A stretch of DNA of 64,000 nucleotides from an uncultured Oscillospiraceae bacterium. GTDB taxonomy: Bacteria > Bacillota > Clostridia > Oscillospirales > Oscillospiraceae. This document shows, one piece after another, positions 1 through 8,735 of this stretch. The stretch's first letter is position 1. Each line of letters begins with the position of its first letter. The notes under the pieces are model-generated. The model saw nothing but the letters and a program-made list of their open reading frames with translations, was not told the DNA's origin and ran no database searches. The stretch lies in the NCBI GenBank assembly GCA_910587645.1, contig CAJUNA010000014.1, forward strand, positions 1-64,000, in the 5' to 3' direction. The translations under genes and the position numbers were made by a program.

Positions 1-310
1 CAATGGGCGCATCGAGCGCCCATGCGCGATTGAATTCCACACGGCCCCTCGACGGGGCCGTTGTGGAATCATATTTGCCTTGTCCATCGAAAAAATCTCT
101 CGCTTTTGGTCATTCCGCCATTTATCAAACAAGCCCTAGGCCGCAAATGAGAAAAAGTTGCACGCTGGCGTGCAACCTTTGGGGGATAATTTTTGTGAAA
201 AATTTGCCCCGTGCCCCCACAGGGCGGGAAGCGTCCCCCGGGCAGGAAAATAATGTCATTTTATCATTGAAAATTGACTTCTTTTTCTCAAATATTGTAT
301 GGATTGCGGG
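1..310. other. Intergenic stretch with three hairpins, no gene seen
   Basis: No convincing gene is visible here. It holds three inverted repeats. The first has arms at 3-10 and 16-23 (8 bp, loop 5). The second is a long stem with arms at 34-48 and 54-69 (about 15 bp with one bulged base, loop 5). The third has arms at 157-164 and 169-176 (8 bp, loop 4), flanked by A's on the left and T's on the right, so it could terminate transcription on either strand. The first two lack a T-run and may be the end of a gene outside the window. Confidence 0.5.
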
Positions 311-339
311 TTGAAATAGAAAAATACTTGGTATACAAT
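311..339 (+). promoter_or_regulatory. Promoter of typA
   Basis: TTGAAA at 311-316 and TACAAT at 334-339 are separated by 17 bases, a good sigma-A type promoter about 50 bases upstream of the typA start. Confidence 0.7.
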
Positions 340-392
340 AAGCAGGCTGAACTAGGACAATCTTTATTTTAACCGAGAAAGAGGTTTTTTGC

Positions 393-2222
393 TTGAAAAA
401 TGAGAAATTGAGAAACGTTGCCATTATCGCCCACGTTGACCATGGGAAAACCACCCTGGTGGATGAAATGCTCAAGCAGGGCGGCGTTTACCGGGAAAAC
501 CAGGAGGTCGTGGACCGGGTCATGGACTCCGGCGACCTGGAGCGGGAGCGGGGCATTACCATCCTGGCGAAAAATACCGCCATCCAATACGGCGATGTGA
601 AAATCAACATCGTTGATACCCCGGGCCATGCCGACTTTGGCGGCGAGGTGGAGCGTATCCTGAAAATGGTCAACGGCGTCATCCTGCTGGTGGACGCCGC
701 CGAGGGGCCGATGCCCCAGACCAGGTTCGTGCTGAGCAAGGCCCTGGAGCTGGGCCACCGGGTTATCGTGGTGGTTAACAAGATTGACCGGCCTGACCAG
801 CGGATTTATGAGGTCATTAACGAGTGCGGCGACTTGCTCATCGACCTGGACGCTACCGATGAACAATTGGACAGCCCGATGCTGTTCTGCTCCGCGCGGC
901 GGGGCATCTGCTCCTATCACCCCGAGGATTTGGGGACGGATTTGAAGCCGCTGTTTGAGACGATTATCAATTATATCCCCGCCCCCGAGGCCGATGCGGA
1001 GCAGCCCTTCCAGATGCTGGTCAGCTCCATTGACTACAACGAATTTGTGGGGCGTATCGCGGTTGGCCGGATCGAACGGGGCGCCATCAAGCAGAACCAG
1101 GAAATCGCCGTATGCAACTACCACGCCCCGGACGCCCCCGCGAAAAAGGCGAAGGCCGTCAGCATCTATGAGTTCGAGGGGCTGGCGAAAAAGGCTGTGA
1201 CGGAATCTTCCGCGGGGAATATTATCGCTATGAGCGGTATTGGCGATATTACCATCGGCGATACCATCTGCGCCGTGGCCGCGCCGGAGCCGCTGCCGTT
1301 TGTGAAGATTTCCGCGCCTACCATGGAAATGACGTTTTCTATCAATGACTCGCCTTTCTGCGGGCGGGAAGGGAAGTTTGTGACCTCCCGGCAGATCCGG
1401 GACAGGCTCTTCCGGGAGACCTTGAAGGATGTGTCCTTGCGGGTCACGGAGATCGAGGGGGCGATGGATGCCTTTAATGTGGCGGGGCGCGGCGAGATGC
1501 ACCTGTCTATCCTCATTGAAACCATGCGCCGGGAGGGGTATGAGTTCCAGGTCTCCCCGCCCCGTGTGCTCTATCAGGAGATTGACGGGCAGCGGTGCGA
1601 GCCGGTTGAGCGCCTGGTGGCCGATGTGCCCCAGGACAGCGTGGGCGCGGTCATTGAGAAAATGGGGTCCCGGAAGGGCGATTTGGTGGAAATGACCCCT
1701 GTAGGCGACCGGATGAAGCTGGAGTTCCTGGTGCCTGCCCGGGGGCTGTTCGGCTACCGCAACGAGTTTTTGACCGATACCCGGGGCGAGGGGATTATGG
1801 CGTCCGTGTTTGACAGCTACGCCCCCTATAAGGGCGACCTGAGCCGGAGAAATACCGGCAGCCTGATCGCCTTTGAGACCGGGGACAGCATTACCTATGG
1901 CCTGTTTAACGCCCAGGAGCGGGGGGCGCTGTTTATTGGCGCGGGCGTTCCGGTATACGCCGGCATGGTGGTGGGCGTCAGCCCGAAGCAGGAGGATATT
2001 ACCGTCAACGTCTGCAAGAAGAAACAGCTTACCAACATGCGGGCCAGCGGCAGCGATGAGGCCCTGCGGCTGGTGCCCCACCGGATCCTCAGCCTGGAAC
2101 AATGCCTGGAGTTTCTGGCGGACGATGAATTGCTGGAGGTTACGCCTAAGAGCCTGCGGATCCGGAAGCGGATTTTGGATCATGAGAAGCGGATGAAGGC
2201 GCTGAAGGGCGGGAAAAAATGA
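393..2222 (+). CDS. typA: Translational GTPase TypA/BipA
   Basis: This is a ribosome-associated GTPase of the elongation-factor family, linked to ribosome assembly and stress or cold adaptation. The P-loop AHVDHGKTT lies at residues 13-21, followed by the G3 motif DTPGHADFGGEV and the G4 motif NKID. EF-G-like domains and the BipA-specific C-terminus follow. At 609 residues it has full family length. The start is TTG at 393, chosen because a GAAAGAGG ribosome binding site sits about nine bases upstream and the P-loop falls at the usual distance. It is monocistronic, with its own promoter and a strong terminator. Identification is secure. Confidence 0.97.
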   Translation: MKNEKLRNVAIIAHVDHGKTTLVDEMLKQGGVYRENQEVVDRVMDSGDLERERGITILAKNTAIQYGDVKINIVDTPGHADFGGEVERILKMVNGVILLVDAAEGPMPQTRFVLSKALELGHRVIVVVNKIDRPDQRIYEVINECGDLLIDLDATDEQLDSPMLFCSARRGICSYHPEDLGTDLKPLFETIINYIPAPEADAEQPFQMLVSSIDYNEFVGRIAVGRIERGAIKQNQEIAVCNYHAPDAPAKKAKAVSIYEFEGLAKKAVTESSAGNIIAMSGIGDITIGDTICAVAAPEPLPFVKISAPTMEMTFSINDSPFCGREGKFVTSRQIRDRLFRETLKDVSLRVTEIEGAMDAFNVAGRGEMHLSILIETMRREGYEFQVSPPRVLYQEIDGQRCEPVERLVADVPQDSVGAVIEKMGSRKGDLVEMTPVGDRMKLEFLVPARGLFGYRNEFLTDTRGEGIMASVFDSYAPYKGDLSRRNTGSLIAFETGDSITYGLFNAQERGALFIGAGVPVYAGMVVGVSPKQEDITVNVCKKKQLTNMRASGSDEALRLVPHRILSLEQCLEFLADDELLEVTPKSLRIRKRILDHEKRMKALKGGKK

Positions 2223-2288
2223 ACCACCTTGCGTAATGGGTGGAAAAAGTTTCCCGTGTGACAGAATTGTTGTATAAAAATGTATGCG

Positions 2289-2327
2289 GCGGGGATTGAT
2301 ACATGTGTGGTATCAATCCCCGCTTTT
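2289..2327 (+). terminator. Terminator after typA
   Basis: A perfect 14-bp inverted repeat (2289-2302 and 2310-2323, loop 7) is followed by TTTT. It lies 66 bases after the typA stop. Confidence 0.85.
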
Positions 2328-2779
2328 CACCACTTGTTCTAATACCAATTGTATTATCCCAGGCGGGATAGGGAGGTTCCGGCGGTTTTCTCCGAAGTTC
2401 GCCGGATTATGGCAATGTTACGCAAATGGTTTGCCTGCAATTTGTTCTAAAATCCATGGTAACCAGATGGTTTTCTCTAAATTTCGACAAAATATGTGTG
2501 GTTTATATAATTGCTTTTTTATCATGTATGTTTACATAAGTTTTCCCATAATTCTAAGTACGAGAAGTTATAAACATTTTCCACAGAGTTTTCCACAGGG
2601 GTTTTCCGCCTGTTTGCAAGTCCTTGAGACGGTTTTCAACAGACGGTGGAAAACGCTGGAACCCTAGTTTTCGTGGAAAACTTACTGCCAGGTTCGTTGA
2701 CATAACGACAAATTTTCTGCCGGTGCGGCATTTCCGGGCTTTTCCCGGCGGTTTACCGCCCCTGCGGAATGGGAAAATG
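2328..2779. promoter_or_regulatory. AT-rich intergenic region with DnaA-box-like repeats
   Basis: No gene is supported in this long gap. The stretch 2470-2580 is clearly AT-richer than its surroundings. Next to it are two tandem copies of TTTTCCACA (2577-2585 and 2589-2597), one mismatch from the consensus DnaA box. Two more near-copies lie on the other strand (2645-2653 and 2672-2680, each with one further mismatch). The cluster could bind DnaA, but no dnaA, dnaN or similar gene is nearby, so an origin role is not supported. Confidence 0.35.
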
Positions 2780-2822
2780 CTCCGCCGCCCGGTTATTTCC
2801 AGACGGCGGAGGGTGTTTTTTT
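2780..2822 (+). terminator. Terminator-like hairpin
   Basis: Arms CTCCGCCG (2780-2787) and CGGCGGAG (2804-2811) are followed on the plus strand by a T-run at 2816-2822. It abuts the stop codon of the minus-strand gene and probably also ends that transcript, although the T-run is on the plus side. Confidence 0.6.
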
Positions 2823-4854
2823 ATCCCAAGACCAGCTCCCGCCCGGCGGAAAGCAGGCCGCGCAGAGCGTCCAGCGTGTCCACAGGCGGCGCGCAGGATC
2901 CTTCCCGGCAGAGATAATACAGCGTCTCACCCCTGCCGGGAAGGGGGTAGCCTGCTGTGGAGGGGATGAGGTTGGCTAAGGCCCGGGCATTGTCCGGGGT
3001 CTTTGCTACTACGGACAGGCGGTAGGCTTCGCCCACACCCGCCAGCCACGGGGGGATGCCGCCGGAAGATACGCACACCAGCTCACGGCGGGGATAGAGC
3101 GCCTCCGTCATAGCATAGAGGGCGAAACACCGGGCGGCGGGGTTGTCCCGGGCATCCCCTGCCAGCCACGCAAGCTGGCTTTGGGCCAGGGTGCGGAAAC
3201 CGTCCGCGCCGGTGAGACGGGCCAGCTTCGTCAAGGCGAGGGCCGCCGCCCCGCCGCCGGAGGGCGTGCCGGCATCGATGGAATCCTTTTGGCGGACAAG
3301 CAGGCGGCCGGCCTGGGCGGAGGTGCGGTAGAAGCCGCCGGAATCTCCGTCCCAGAACCGCCCTTTCATCTGGTCCGCCAGGTTTGCCGCTTCCCGGAGA
3401 TAAGCGGGGGCGAAGGTGGCTTCATACAGCTCCACCAGCGCCCAGCAGTAAAAGGCGTAGTCCTCCAATTGGCCCTCTATGGCCGCTTCCCGGCCCCGCC
3501 AGCAGTGCCAGAGACGGCCGTCAGGCTGGGTCAGGCGGGTCTTGAGGAACAGGCGGGCGTCCTGGGCGGCCCGGAGATAGCGTTCCTCACCTAAGACGCG
3601 GCCTGCTTTGGCGAGGGCGGCGATCATCATGGCGTTCCATGCCGTGAGCACCTTTTCATCCCGGTGCAGGGGACGGCGGCGGCGGTAGGCCGCCGCCTTG
3701 CGGCAGGCTTCGCTGTGCTCCGGCCAGAAGGAGGCATAGGCGGGGTCGTCCAGCAGGTGGGGGACGCTTTCGGCGCCGCCAATAGACAGGCGGCGGCAGA
3801 TGGCTCCGGCTTCGGCGGGGGAGAGCGCCTCCTCCAGCCCGGCCCGGGTGAGAAGGTAATAGCCGCCCTCCCTGCCGCCGCTGTCCGCGTCCTGGGCGCA
3901 GGCAAAGCCGCCGCCGGGGAGGCGAAGCTCCTCCAGGGCATAGTCCAAGGTGCGGCAGGCGATTTCCCGGAAGCGGGCGCGCCCTGTCTGGGCGTAGGCT
4001 TCCAGGTAGGCAATGGACAGCAGGGCGTTGTCATAGAGCATCTTTTCAAAGTGGGGGATGCGCCAGGCGGCGTCGGTGCTGTACCGGCAGAAGCCGCCGC
4101 CGATTTGGTCGAAAATGCCGCCCCGGGACATCTGCTCCAGGGTGGTCAGGGCCATCTCGCGAGCCAGCTCGTCCCCCTCGCTCCGGGCGTAGGCAAGAAG
4201 GAACAGCAGGTCGTGGGCGGAGGGGAACTTGGGCGCGCTGCCAAATCCGCCGTTTTGTGGGTCGTACCGCCGCCGGAGCTGGTTCACTGTCTCCAGCAGC
4301 AGGGTGCGGTCCGGCGGAACAGGGGAAGAGGGCGGTTCATAGGCGATGTGCCGGGTCACCTTCTGGCCCAAGTCCAGAAGCCGCTGGCGGTCGGAATGCC
4401 ACAGGCGGGCGGCTTCGTCCAGCAGTTCGGCCAGGCCAAGCTGGCCCTGCCGGCCCCTGGGGGGCAGGTAGGTGCCCGCCCAGAAGGGCTGCTGGTCCGG
4501 GGTCATTAAAACCGTCAGCGGCCAGCCGCCGGAGCCGGTGAGGGCCTGGCATGCCGCCATGTAGACCGCATCGATGTCGGGGCGCTCCTCACGGTCTACC
4601 TTCACGGCAATGAAATCCCGGTTCAGCGCCGCCGCCGCGTCCGGGTCCTGGAAGGTTTCCCGGGCCATTTCATGGCACCAGTGGCAGGCGGAGTAGCCGA
4701 TGGACAGGAAAATGGGCTTGTCCTCCTGCTTCGCCGCGTGGAACGCGCCGGGACACCAGCTCCACCAATGGACCGGGTCCTGGGCGTGTTGGAGCAGGTA
4801 GGGGGATTTTTCATATCGCAGGCGGTTTTCCGCCGGGGTGGTGGTTTCGTTCAT
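2821..4854 (-). CDS. DUF255 thioredoxin-fold protein (YyaL/SSP411-like)
   Basis: This protein belongs to the family of bacterial YyaL and animal spermatogenesis-associated protein 20. The N-terminal thioredoxin fold carries SACHWCHEM with a CxxC pair at residues 57 and 60, preceded by the family opening KSPYLLQHAQDPVHW. The remaining part is an alpha/alpha-barrel region typical of glycosidase-like folds. Its biochemical role is not established; redox or sugar-related activity has been suggested for the family. I chose the ATG at 4854 because GGAGAG lies eight bases before it. An in-frame ATG at 4878 would add eight residues and has no better site. It stands alone on the minus strand. The family call is strong; the function is unknown. 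Confidence 0.9.
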   Translation of the reverse strand: MNETTTPAENRLRYEKSPYLLQHAQDPVHWWSWCPGAFHAAKQEDKPIFLSIGYSACHWCHEMARETFQDPDAAAALNRDFIAVKVDREERPDIDAVYMAACQALTGSGGWPLTVLMTPDQQPFWAGTYLPPRGRQGQLGLAELLDEAARLWHSDRQRLLDLGQKVTRHIAYEPPSSPVPPDRTLLLETVNQLRRRYDPQNGGFGSAPKFPSAHDLLFLLAYARSEGDELAREMALTTLEQMSRGGIFDQIGGGFCRYSTDAAWRIPHFEKMLYDNALLSIAYLEAYAQTGRARFREIACRTLDYALEELRLPGGGFACAQDADSGGREGGYYLLTRAGLEEALSPAEAGAICRRLSIGGAESVPHLLDDPAYASFWPEHSEACRKAAAYRRRRPLHRDEKVLTAWNAMMIAALAKAGRVLGEERYLRAAQDARLFLKTRLTQPDGRLWHCWRGREAAIEGQLEDYAFYCWALVELYEATFAPAYLREAANLADQMKGRFWDGDSGGFYRTSAQAGRLLVRQKDSIDAGTPSGGGAAALALTKLARLTGADGFRTLAQSQLAWLAGDARDNPAARCFALYAMTEALYPRRELVCVSSGGIPPWLAGVGEAYRLSVVAKTPDNARALANLIPSTAGYPLPGRGETLYYLCREGSCAPPVDTLDALRGLLSAGRELVLG

Positions 4855-4971
4855 TGTGTTCTCTCCATGGTTCATCAAAATTTGATGGCTGCCCCATTAG
4901 TATGGACGAAACCGGGGGGAAATCCGGTGCAAAATGTTTCCAGTGTTTCCGGGAATTTTCGTGGCGGCTAC

Positions 4972-5000
4972 TTGCTTTTCTGCCTAAACTTTAGTATCAT
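4972..5000 (+). promoter_or_regulatory. Promoter of the aldose epimerase gene
   Basis: TTGCTT (4972-4977) and TATCAT (4995-5000) are separated by 17 bases. They lie 57 bases upstream of the start codon. Confidence 0.55.
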
Positions 5001-5056
5001 ATTTTACATGAGAGTCTGCTTTTCAAATGCAACCGCTGACAGGAGGAAAACCCATT

Positions 5057-5932
5057 ATGCTGCATACCATTCAAAACGCCGCGATGGCGGTTACCGTTGA
5101 CAGCCTGGGGGCGCAGCTTATGTCCATTACCGCCGCCGGAGGGATGGAATATATGTGGAACGGCGACCCCGCTTACTGGAAGGGCCGTGCGCCGAACCTC
5201 TTCCCCTATGTGGGGCGGCTGACCAACGACTGCTACACTTACGGCGGCAAGGAGTATCCGATGACCCGCCATGGCTTTGCCAAGCTTACGGAGTTCTCCG
5301 TCCTGGACAGCGGGGCGGAAAACCTTGCCCTGCGCATTTCCGATACGGAGGAGAGCCGGAAAATCTATCCCTTTTCTTTCCACTTCGATATCTCCTATGT
5401 GCTGGAGGACAATACGCTGGTGATCCTCTACGCCGTGGAGAACCGGGGCGGGGAGACCATGTTCTTCGGGCTGGGCGGACATCCCGGCTTCCGGGTGCCC
5501 CTGGAGGAGGGGAAGGCTTTTGAGGACTACCGCCTGACCTTCGCCCGTCCCAGCCATCCCTGCCGGGTGATGCTGAGCGAAAATTATATGGTCGGCGGGC
5601 ATGACCAGGCCTATCCGCTGGTAAATGAGGTGGAGCTGCCTTTGCGGCATGCGCTGTTCGATCAGGATGCCATCATTTTAAAGGATTTTGAGCGCACCGT
5701 CACCCTCTCCGCCGGGGCGGGGAGCCGGGGCCTGACCCTCTCCTGCCCCAAAATGCGGTATCTGGGGATTTGGCATCAGCCGAAAACCGATGCGCCCTAT
5801 GTGTGCCTGGAGCCTTGGGTAAGCCTGCCCTCCCGTGAGGGCGTGGTGGAGGACCTGTCCCAGCAGAATGATTTGATTTCCCTGGACGCCGGGGACCGGT
5901 ATGAAAACCGCTGGACCATCTCTATTTTCTGA
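5057..5932 (+). CDS. Aldose 1-epimerase family protein (LacX-like)
   Basis: This is a galactose-mutarotase-fold protein expected to interconvert alpha and beta anomers of a hexose or related sugar in the cytoplasm. The motifs PNLFPYVGRL and RHGFA (His72) near the N-terminus and GGHPGF in the middle match the LacX subgroup, where the two histidines are catalytic or substrate-contacting. It has 291 residues, full length. The start at 5057 follows AGGAGG by about ten bases; an upstream in-frame ATG at 5027 lacks a site. The stop is one base from the next gene's preferred start, so the two are probably co-transcribed. The exact sugar is not deducible. Confidence 0.88.
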   Translation: MLHTIQNAAMAVTVDSLGAQLMSITAAGGMEYMWNGDPAYWKGRAPNLFPYVGRLTNDCYTYGGKEYPMTRHGFAKLTEFSVLDSGAENLALRISDTEESRKIYPFSFHFDISYVLEDNTLVILYAVENRGGETMFFGLGGHPGFRVPLEEGKAFEDYRLTFARPSHPCRVMLSENYMVGGHDQAYPLVNEVELPLRHALFDQDAIILKDFERTVTLSAGAGSRGLTLSCPKMRYLGIWHQPKTDAPYVCLEPWVSLPSREGVVEDLSQQNDLISLDAGDRYENRWTISIF

Positions 5933-5933
5933 T

Positions 5934-6392
5934 ATGGCCTTGTATCAGCTTTTGACCGGCAGCCCCTTCGGCCCCCTGACCCTCTCCGGAACGGAGACGG
6001 CGCTGACAGGGCTGGCTTTCGGCGATGTGCGGGAAGCGGGGGACCGCCCGTCCCCGGTGCTGGAACAGGCTGTGGGGGAGCTGGCGGCGTATTTTGCCGG
6101 AGCGCGGCGGGAATTTACCGTGCCGTTAGCCCCGGCGGGATCAAGCTTCCAGAAGAAGGTCTGGGGCGCGCTGCGGGATGTGCCCTATGGGACAACAGCC
6201 AGCTATAAGGAGATTGCCCAGCGGATTGGAAAGCCCGGCGCGGCTATCGCCGTGGGGCAGGCCAACAGCCGGAACCCGATCCCTGTCATCATCCCCTGCC
6301 ACCGGGTTATTGGCGCGGGCGGGAAGCTGGTGGGATACACGGGAGGGCTGCATATTAAAACCGCGTTGCTGGGGCTGGAGGGCGTTTTGTAG
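5934..6392 (+). CDS. ogt: Methylated-DNA--protein-cysteine methyltransferase
   Basis: This DNA-repair protein transfers the methyl group from O6-methylguanine to its own cysteine. The acceptor motif PCHRV has Cys122. It is preceded by the helix-turn-helix segment GTTASYKEIAQRIGKPGAAIAVGQA and followed by the usual GYTGGLHIK. The N-terminal small domain is present, and the length of 152 residues is normal. The start at 5934 aligns with family N-termini but has a poor ribosome binding site, so translation may be coupled to the preceding gene, which ends at 5932. An in-frame ATG at 5901, inside that gene, is the alternative and would add 11 residues. Confidence 0.93.
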   Translation: MALYQLLTGSPFGPLTLSGTETALTGLAFGDVREAGDRPSPVLEQAVGELAAYFAGARREFTVPLAPAGSSFQKKVWGALRDVPYGTTASYKEIAQRIGKPGAAIAVGQANSRNPIPVIIPCHRVIGAGGKLVGYTGGLHIKTALLGLEGVL

Positions 6393-6414
6393 GTGTTCCG
6401 GTAAAAAAATCCCC

Positions 6415-6443
6415 TTGACATCTTTTGAAAAAACTGATAAACT
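6415..6443 (+). promoter_or_regulatory. Promoter of the T-box/glyS transcript
   Basis: TTGACA (6415-6420) and TAAACT (6438-6443) are 17 bases apart. Transcription would begin around 6450, just ahead of the T-box leader. Confidence 0.7.
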
Positions 6444-6449
6444 ACCCCC

Positions 6450-6680
6450 TATAAAAGGCAGTGAAGGGAAGAAGTACGCCCGCGCGGCGTTCAGAGAGGG
6501 GACGGCTGGTGTGAGTCCCCGCCAAGCGCGGCCGGAAGGCGTCCTGGAGCCGCGGGGTGGAAATACCCCGCCGGAGCGGCCCTCGTTACGGGCGGAGAGC
6601 GCGGGTTTATCCCGAAGTCAGGTGGAACCACGGACAAGTTTTTGTTCGCCCTGAGCCATGCGGCTCAGGGCGTTTTTTTG
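6450..6680 (+). promoter_or_regulatory. T-box leader (tRNA-Gly sensing) with terminator
   Basis: This is a T-box riboswitch that senses uncharged tRNA-Gly. The T-box sequence AGGTGGAACCACGG lies at 6620-6633, an AGAGAG-type stem I apical region begins near 6493, and an AGTA element is near 6473. The intrinsic terminator has arms at 6647-6657 and 6662-6672 and a T-run at 6673-6679. Uncharged tRNA would pair with the T-box bulge and block the terminator. GGC at 6538-6540 is a candidate specifier codon, but I could not fold stem I reliably by eye. Confidence 0.88.
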
Positions 6681-6858
6681 CTCCCGTGCCTGCGATGCCC
6701 TGTATGTGGACGAGGGAAGGGTGCCATTCTATCCGCGTACCATGTAAAGAGAGGTTTTCGCTGGCGCCATCCTGCGGGACAACGATGAATGGGGCGCATT
6801 TTGCGGACTGCGCCAAGGAATGTAGTAAATATTCAACTATTTTAAAGGAGTATGCAGC

Positions 6859-8280
6859 ATGAAAAACACGGAAAAAACCATGGAGAAAATCGTGGCCCTC
6901 TGCAAGGGCCGGGGCTTCATCTTCGCCGGAAGCGAAATCTACGGCGGGTTGGCCAACACCTGGGACTATGGCCCCTTGGGTGTGGAGCTGAAAAACAATG
7001 TGAAACGGGCCTGGTGGAAAAAGTTTGTCCAGGAAAACCCCTACAACGTGGGGCTGGACGCCGCCATCCTTATGAATCCCCAGGTCTGGGTGGCCTCCGG
7101 GCATGTGGGCGGGTTCTCCGACCCCCTCATGGACTGCAAGGAGTGCAAGGAGCGGTTCCGCGCCGATAAGATCATCGAGGACTGGTCCGCTGAAAACAGC
7201 TTCCAGCTGCCTAAGCCCGTGGACGCCTTCTCCCAGGAGGAGATGAAGGCCTTTGTGGAGGAGCATAACATCCCCTGCCCCTCCTGCGGCAAGCACAACT
7301 TCACCGACATCCGTAAGTTCAACCTTATGTTCAAGACCTTCCAGGGCGTGACGGAGGACGCGAAAAATACCGTCTACCTCCGTCCGGAAACCGCCCAGGG
7401 TATTTTTGTCAACTTCCAGAATGTCCAGCGCACCACCCGCCGGAAGCTGCCCTTTGGCGTGTGCCAGGTGGGTAAAAGCTTCCGCAACGAGATTACGCCG
7501 GGGAACTTCACCTTCCGTACCCGGGAGTTCGAGCAGATGGAACTAGAATTCTTCTGCAAGCCCGGCACGGAGCTGGAGTGGTTTGCCTATTGGAAAAACT
7601 TCTGCCGGGACTGGCTGCTGGGGCTGCATATGCAGGAGGAGAACCTGCGGCTCCGGGATCATGACCCCGAAGAGCTGAGCCATTACTCCAACGCTACCAC
7701 CGACTTTGAGTTTGTGTTCCCCTTCGGCTGGGGTGAGCTGTGGGGCGTGGCCAGCCGCACGGACTTCGACCTCACCGCCCATCAGAATACCTCCGGCAAG
7801 GATCAGACCTACTTTGACCAGGAGTCCGGCGAGCACTTTGTCCCCTATGTCATCGAGCCGTCCCTGGGCGCCGACCGGGTGGTGCTGGCTTTCCTGGTGG
7901 ACGCCTACGATGAGGAAGTGGTGGACGCGGAAAAGAACGATGTGCGCACTGTCCTGCGCCTGCACCCCGCCCTGGCGCCCTTTAAGGCCGCTGTCCTGCC
8001 CCTGAGCAAGAAGCTGGGGGACAAGGCCCGGGAGATTCAGGCGGAGCTGTCCAAGGACTGGATGGTGGACTTTGACGATGCCGGGAGCATCGGCAAACGC
8101 TACCGCCGTCAGGACGAGGTGGGTACGCCCTTCTGCATCACGGTAGACTTCGAGACCGTGGGCGATGGCAAGACCCCCGCCGACAACTGCGTTACCGTCC
8201 GGGAGCGGGACAGCATGAAGCAGGTCCGCATCCCCATCAGCGAGCTGAAGGGCTGGCTGGCGGAGCGGCTGGCGTATTGA
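6859..8280 (+). CDS. glyS: Glycyl-tRNA synthetase (dimeric GlyQS/eukaryote-like type)
   Basis: This class II synthetase charges tRNA-Gly. It is the single-chain alpha2 type rather than the separate alpha and beta subunits. Class II motif 2 is visible as FRNEITPGNFTFRTREFEQME and motif 3 as EPSLGADRV. Near the N-terminus is the family signature GLANTWDYGPLGVELKNN, and a C-terminal anticodon-binding domain follows. It has 473 residues. An AAGGAG site lies about ten bases before the ATG at 6859. The upstream T-box explains its control, and a terminator follows directly. Confidence 0.97.
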   Translation: MKNTEKTMEKIVALCKGRGFIFAGSEIYGGLANTWDYGPLGVELKNNVKRAWWKKFVQENPYNVGLDAAILMNPQVWVASGHVGGFSDPLMDCKECKERFRADKIIEDWSAENSFQLPKPVDAFSQEEMKAFVEEHNIPCPSCGKHNFTDIRKFNLMFKTFQGVTEDAKNTVYLRPETAQGIFVNFQNVQRTTRRKLPFGVCQVGKSFRNEITPGNFTFRTREFEQMELEFFCKPGTELEWFAYWKNFCRDWLLGLHMQEENLRLRDHDPEELSHYSNATTDFEFVFPFGWGELWGVASRTDFDLTAHQNTSGKDQTYFDQESGEHFVPYVIEPSLGADRVVLAFLVDAYDEEVVDAEKNDVRTVLRLHPALAPFKAAVLPLSKKLGDKAREIQAELSKDWMVDFDDAGSIGKRYRRQDEVGTPFCITVDFETVGDGKTPADNCVTVRERDSMKQVRIPISELKGWLAERLAY

Positions 8281-8293
8281 TGGATGTAAAAAG

Positions 8294-8327
8294 CGGAACC
8301 GTCCCAATGGGGACGGTTCCGATTTTT
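8294..8327 (+). terminator. Terminator after glyS
   Basis: A 12-bp perfect stem (8294-8305 and 8310-8321, loop 4) is followed by a T-run at 8323-8327. Confidence 0.85.
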
Positions 8328-8349
8328 AGGCGCTGGAAAAGGGATGGGT

Positions 8350-8715
8350 TCAATCCTGCATTGCCTGCTCCAGGGCGTCCAGCAGCATGGCGCGGTCGAT
8401 GGGCTTGTAGAGAAACAGCTTCGCGCCGATGTTTTCCGCTTCATGGATGGTGTCATCGTAGGCCAGAGAGGAAATCATGATAATGCGGGCATCGGGATGG
8501 GCTTCCGCGATCACCTGGGCGGCCTCCAGGCCGTCGATGCCGGGCATGATAATATCCATCGTTACAATATCAGGCTGGACTTCCTCATAGCGGGCAATGG
8601 CCTCATCGCCGTTGCAGCAGTATGCGGCAACCTCAAAATCGCTGCCTTCCAGCATTTCGCAGATCTGATACTCCATTACACGGGAGTCGTCTACCACCAT
8701 GATCCGTTTTTTCAT
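8350..8715 (-). CDS. CheY-like single-domain response regulator
   Basis: This is a stand-alone receiver domain of 121 residues. The acidic pair is Asp9/Asp10, the phospho-acceptor is Asp54 in TMDIIMPGIDG, and the conserved Lys lies in LYKPID near the end. There is no output domain, so it acts through protein contacts as CheY does. The start at 8715 follows a GAGGG site. It is the last gene of a minus-strand set after FapA and CheX-like genes, which suggests the CheX-like protein is its phosphatase. No CheA or receptor gene is in the window, so the upstream kinase is unknown. Confidence 0.92.
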   Translation of the reverse strand: MKKRIMVVDDSRVMEYQICEMLEGSDFEVAAYCCNGDEAIARYEEVQPDIVTMDIIMPGIDGLEAAQVIAEAHPDARIIMISSLAYDDTIHEAENIGAKLFLYKPIDRAMLLDALEQAMQD

Positions 8716-8735
8716 GTACCTGTTCCCTCTTTCTA

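Noticed and set aside
369..2183. Long minus-strand open frame of about 600 codons opposite typA
   Set aside because: It mirrors the real typA frame; its low-complexity His/Gln/Gly-rich composition is typical of the antisense of a GC-rich gene.
2577..2597. Chromosome replication origin
   Set aside because: Only a few imperfect boxes are present and no dnaA, dnaN, recF or gyrase genes are nearby.
2284..2667. Plus-strand frame of 127 codons
   Set aside because: It begins inside the typA terminator and runs across the repeat-rich gap without a ribosome binding site or recognisable protein features.
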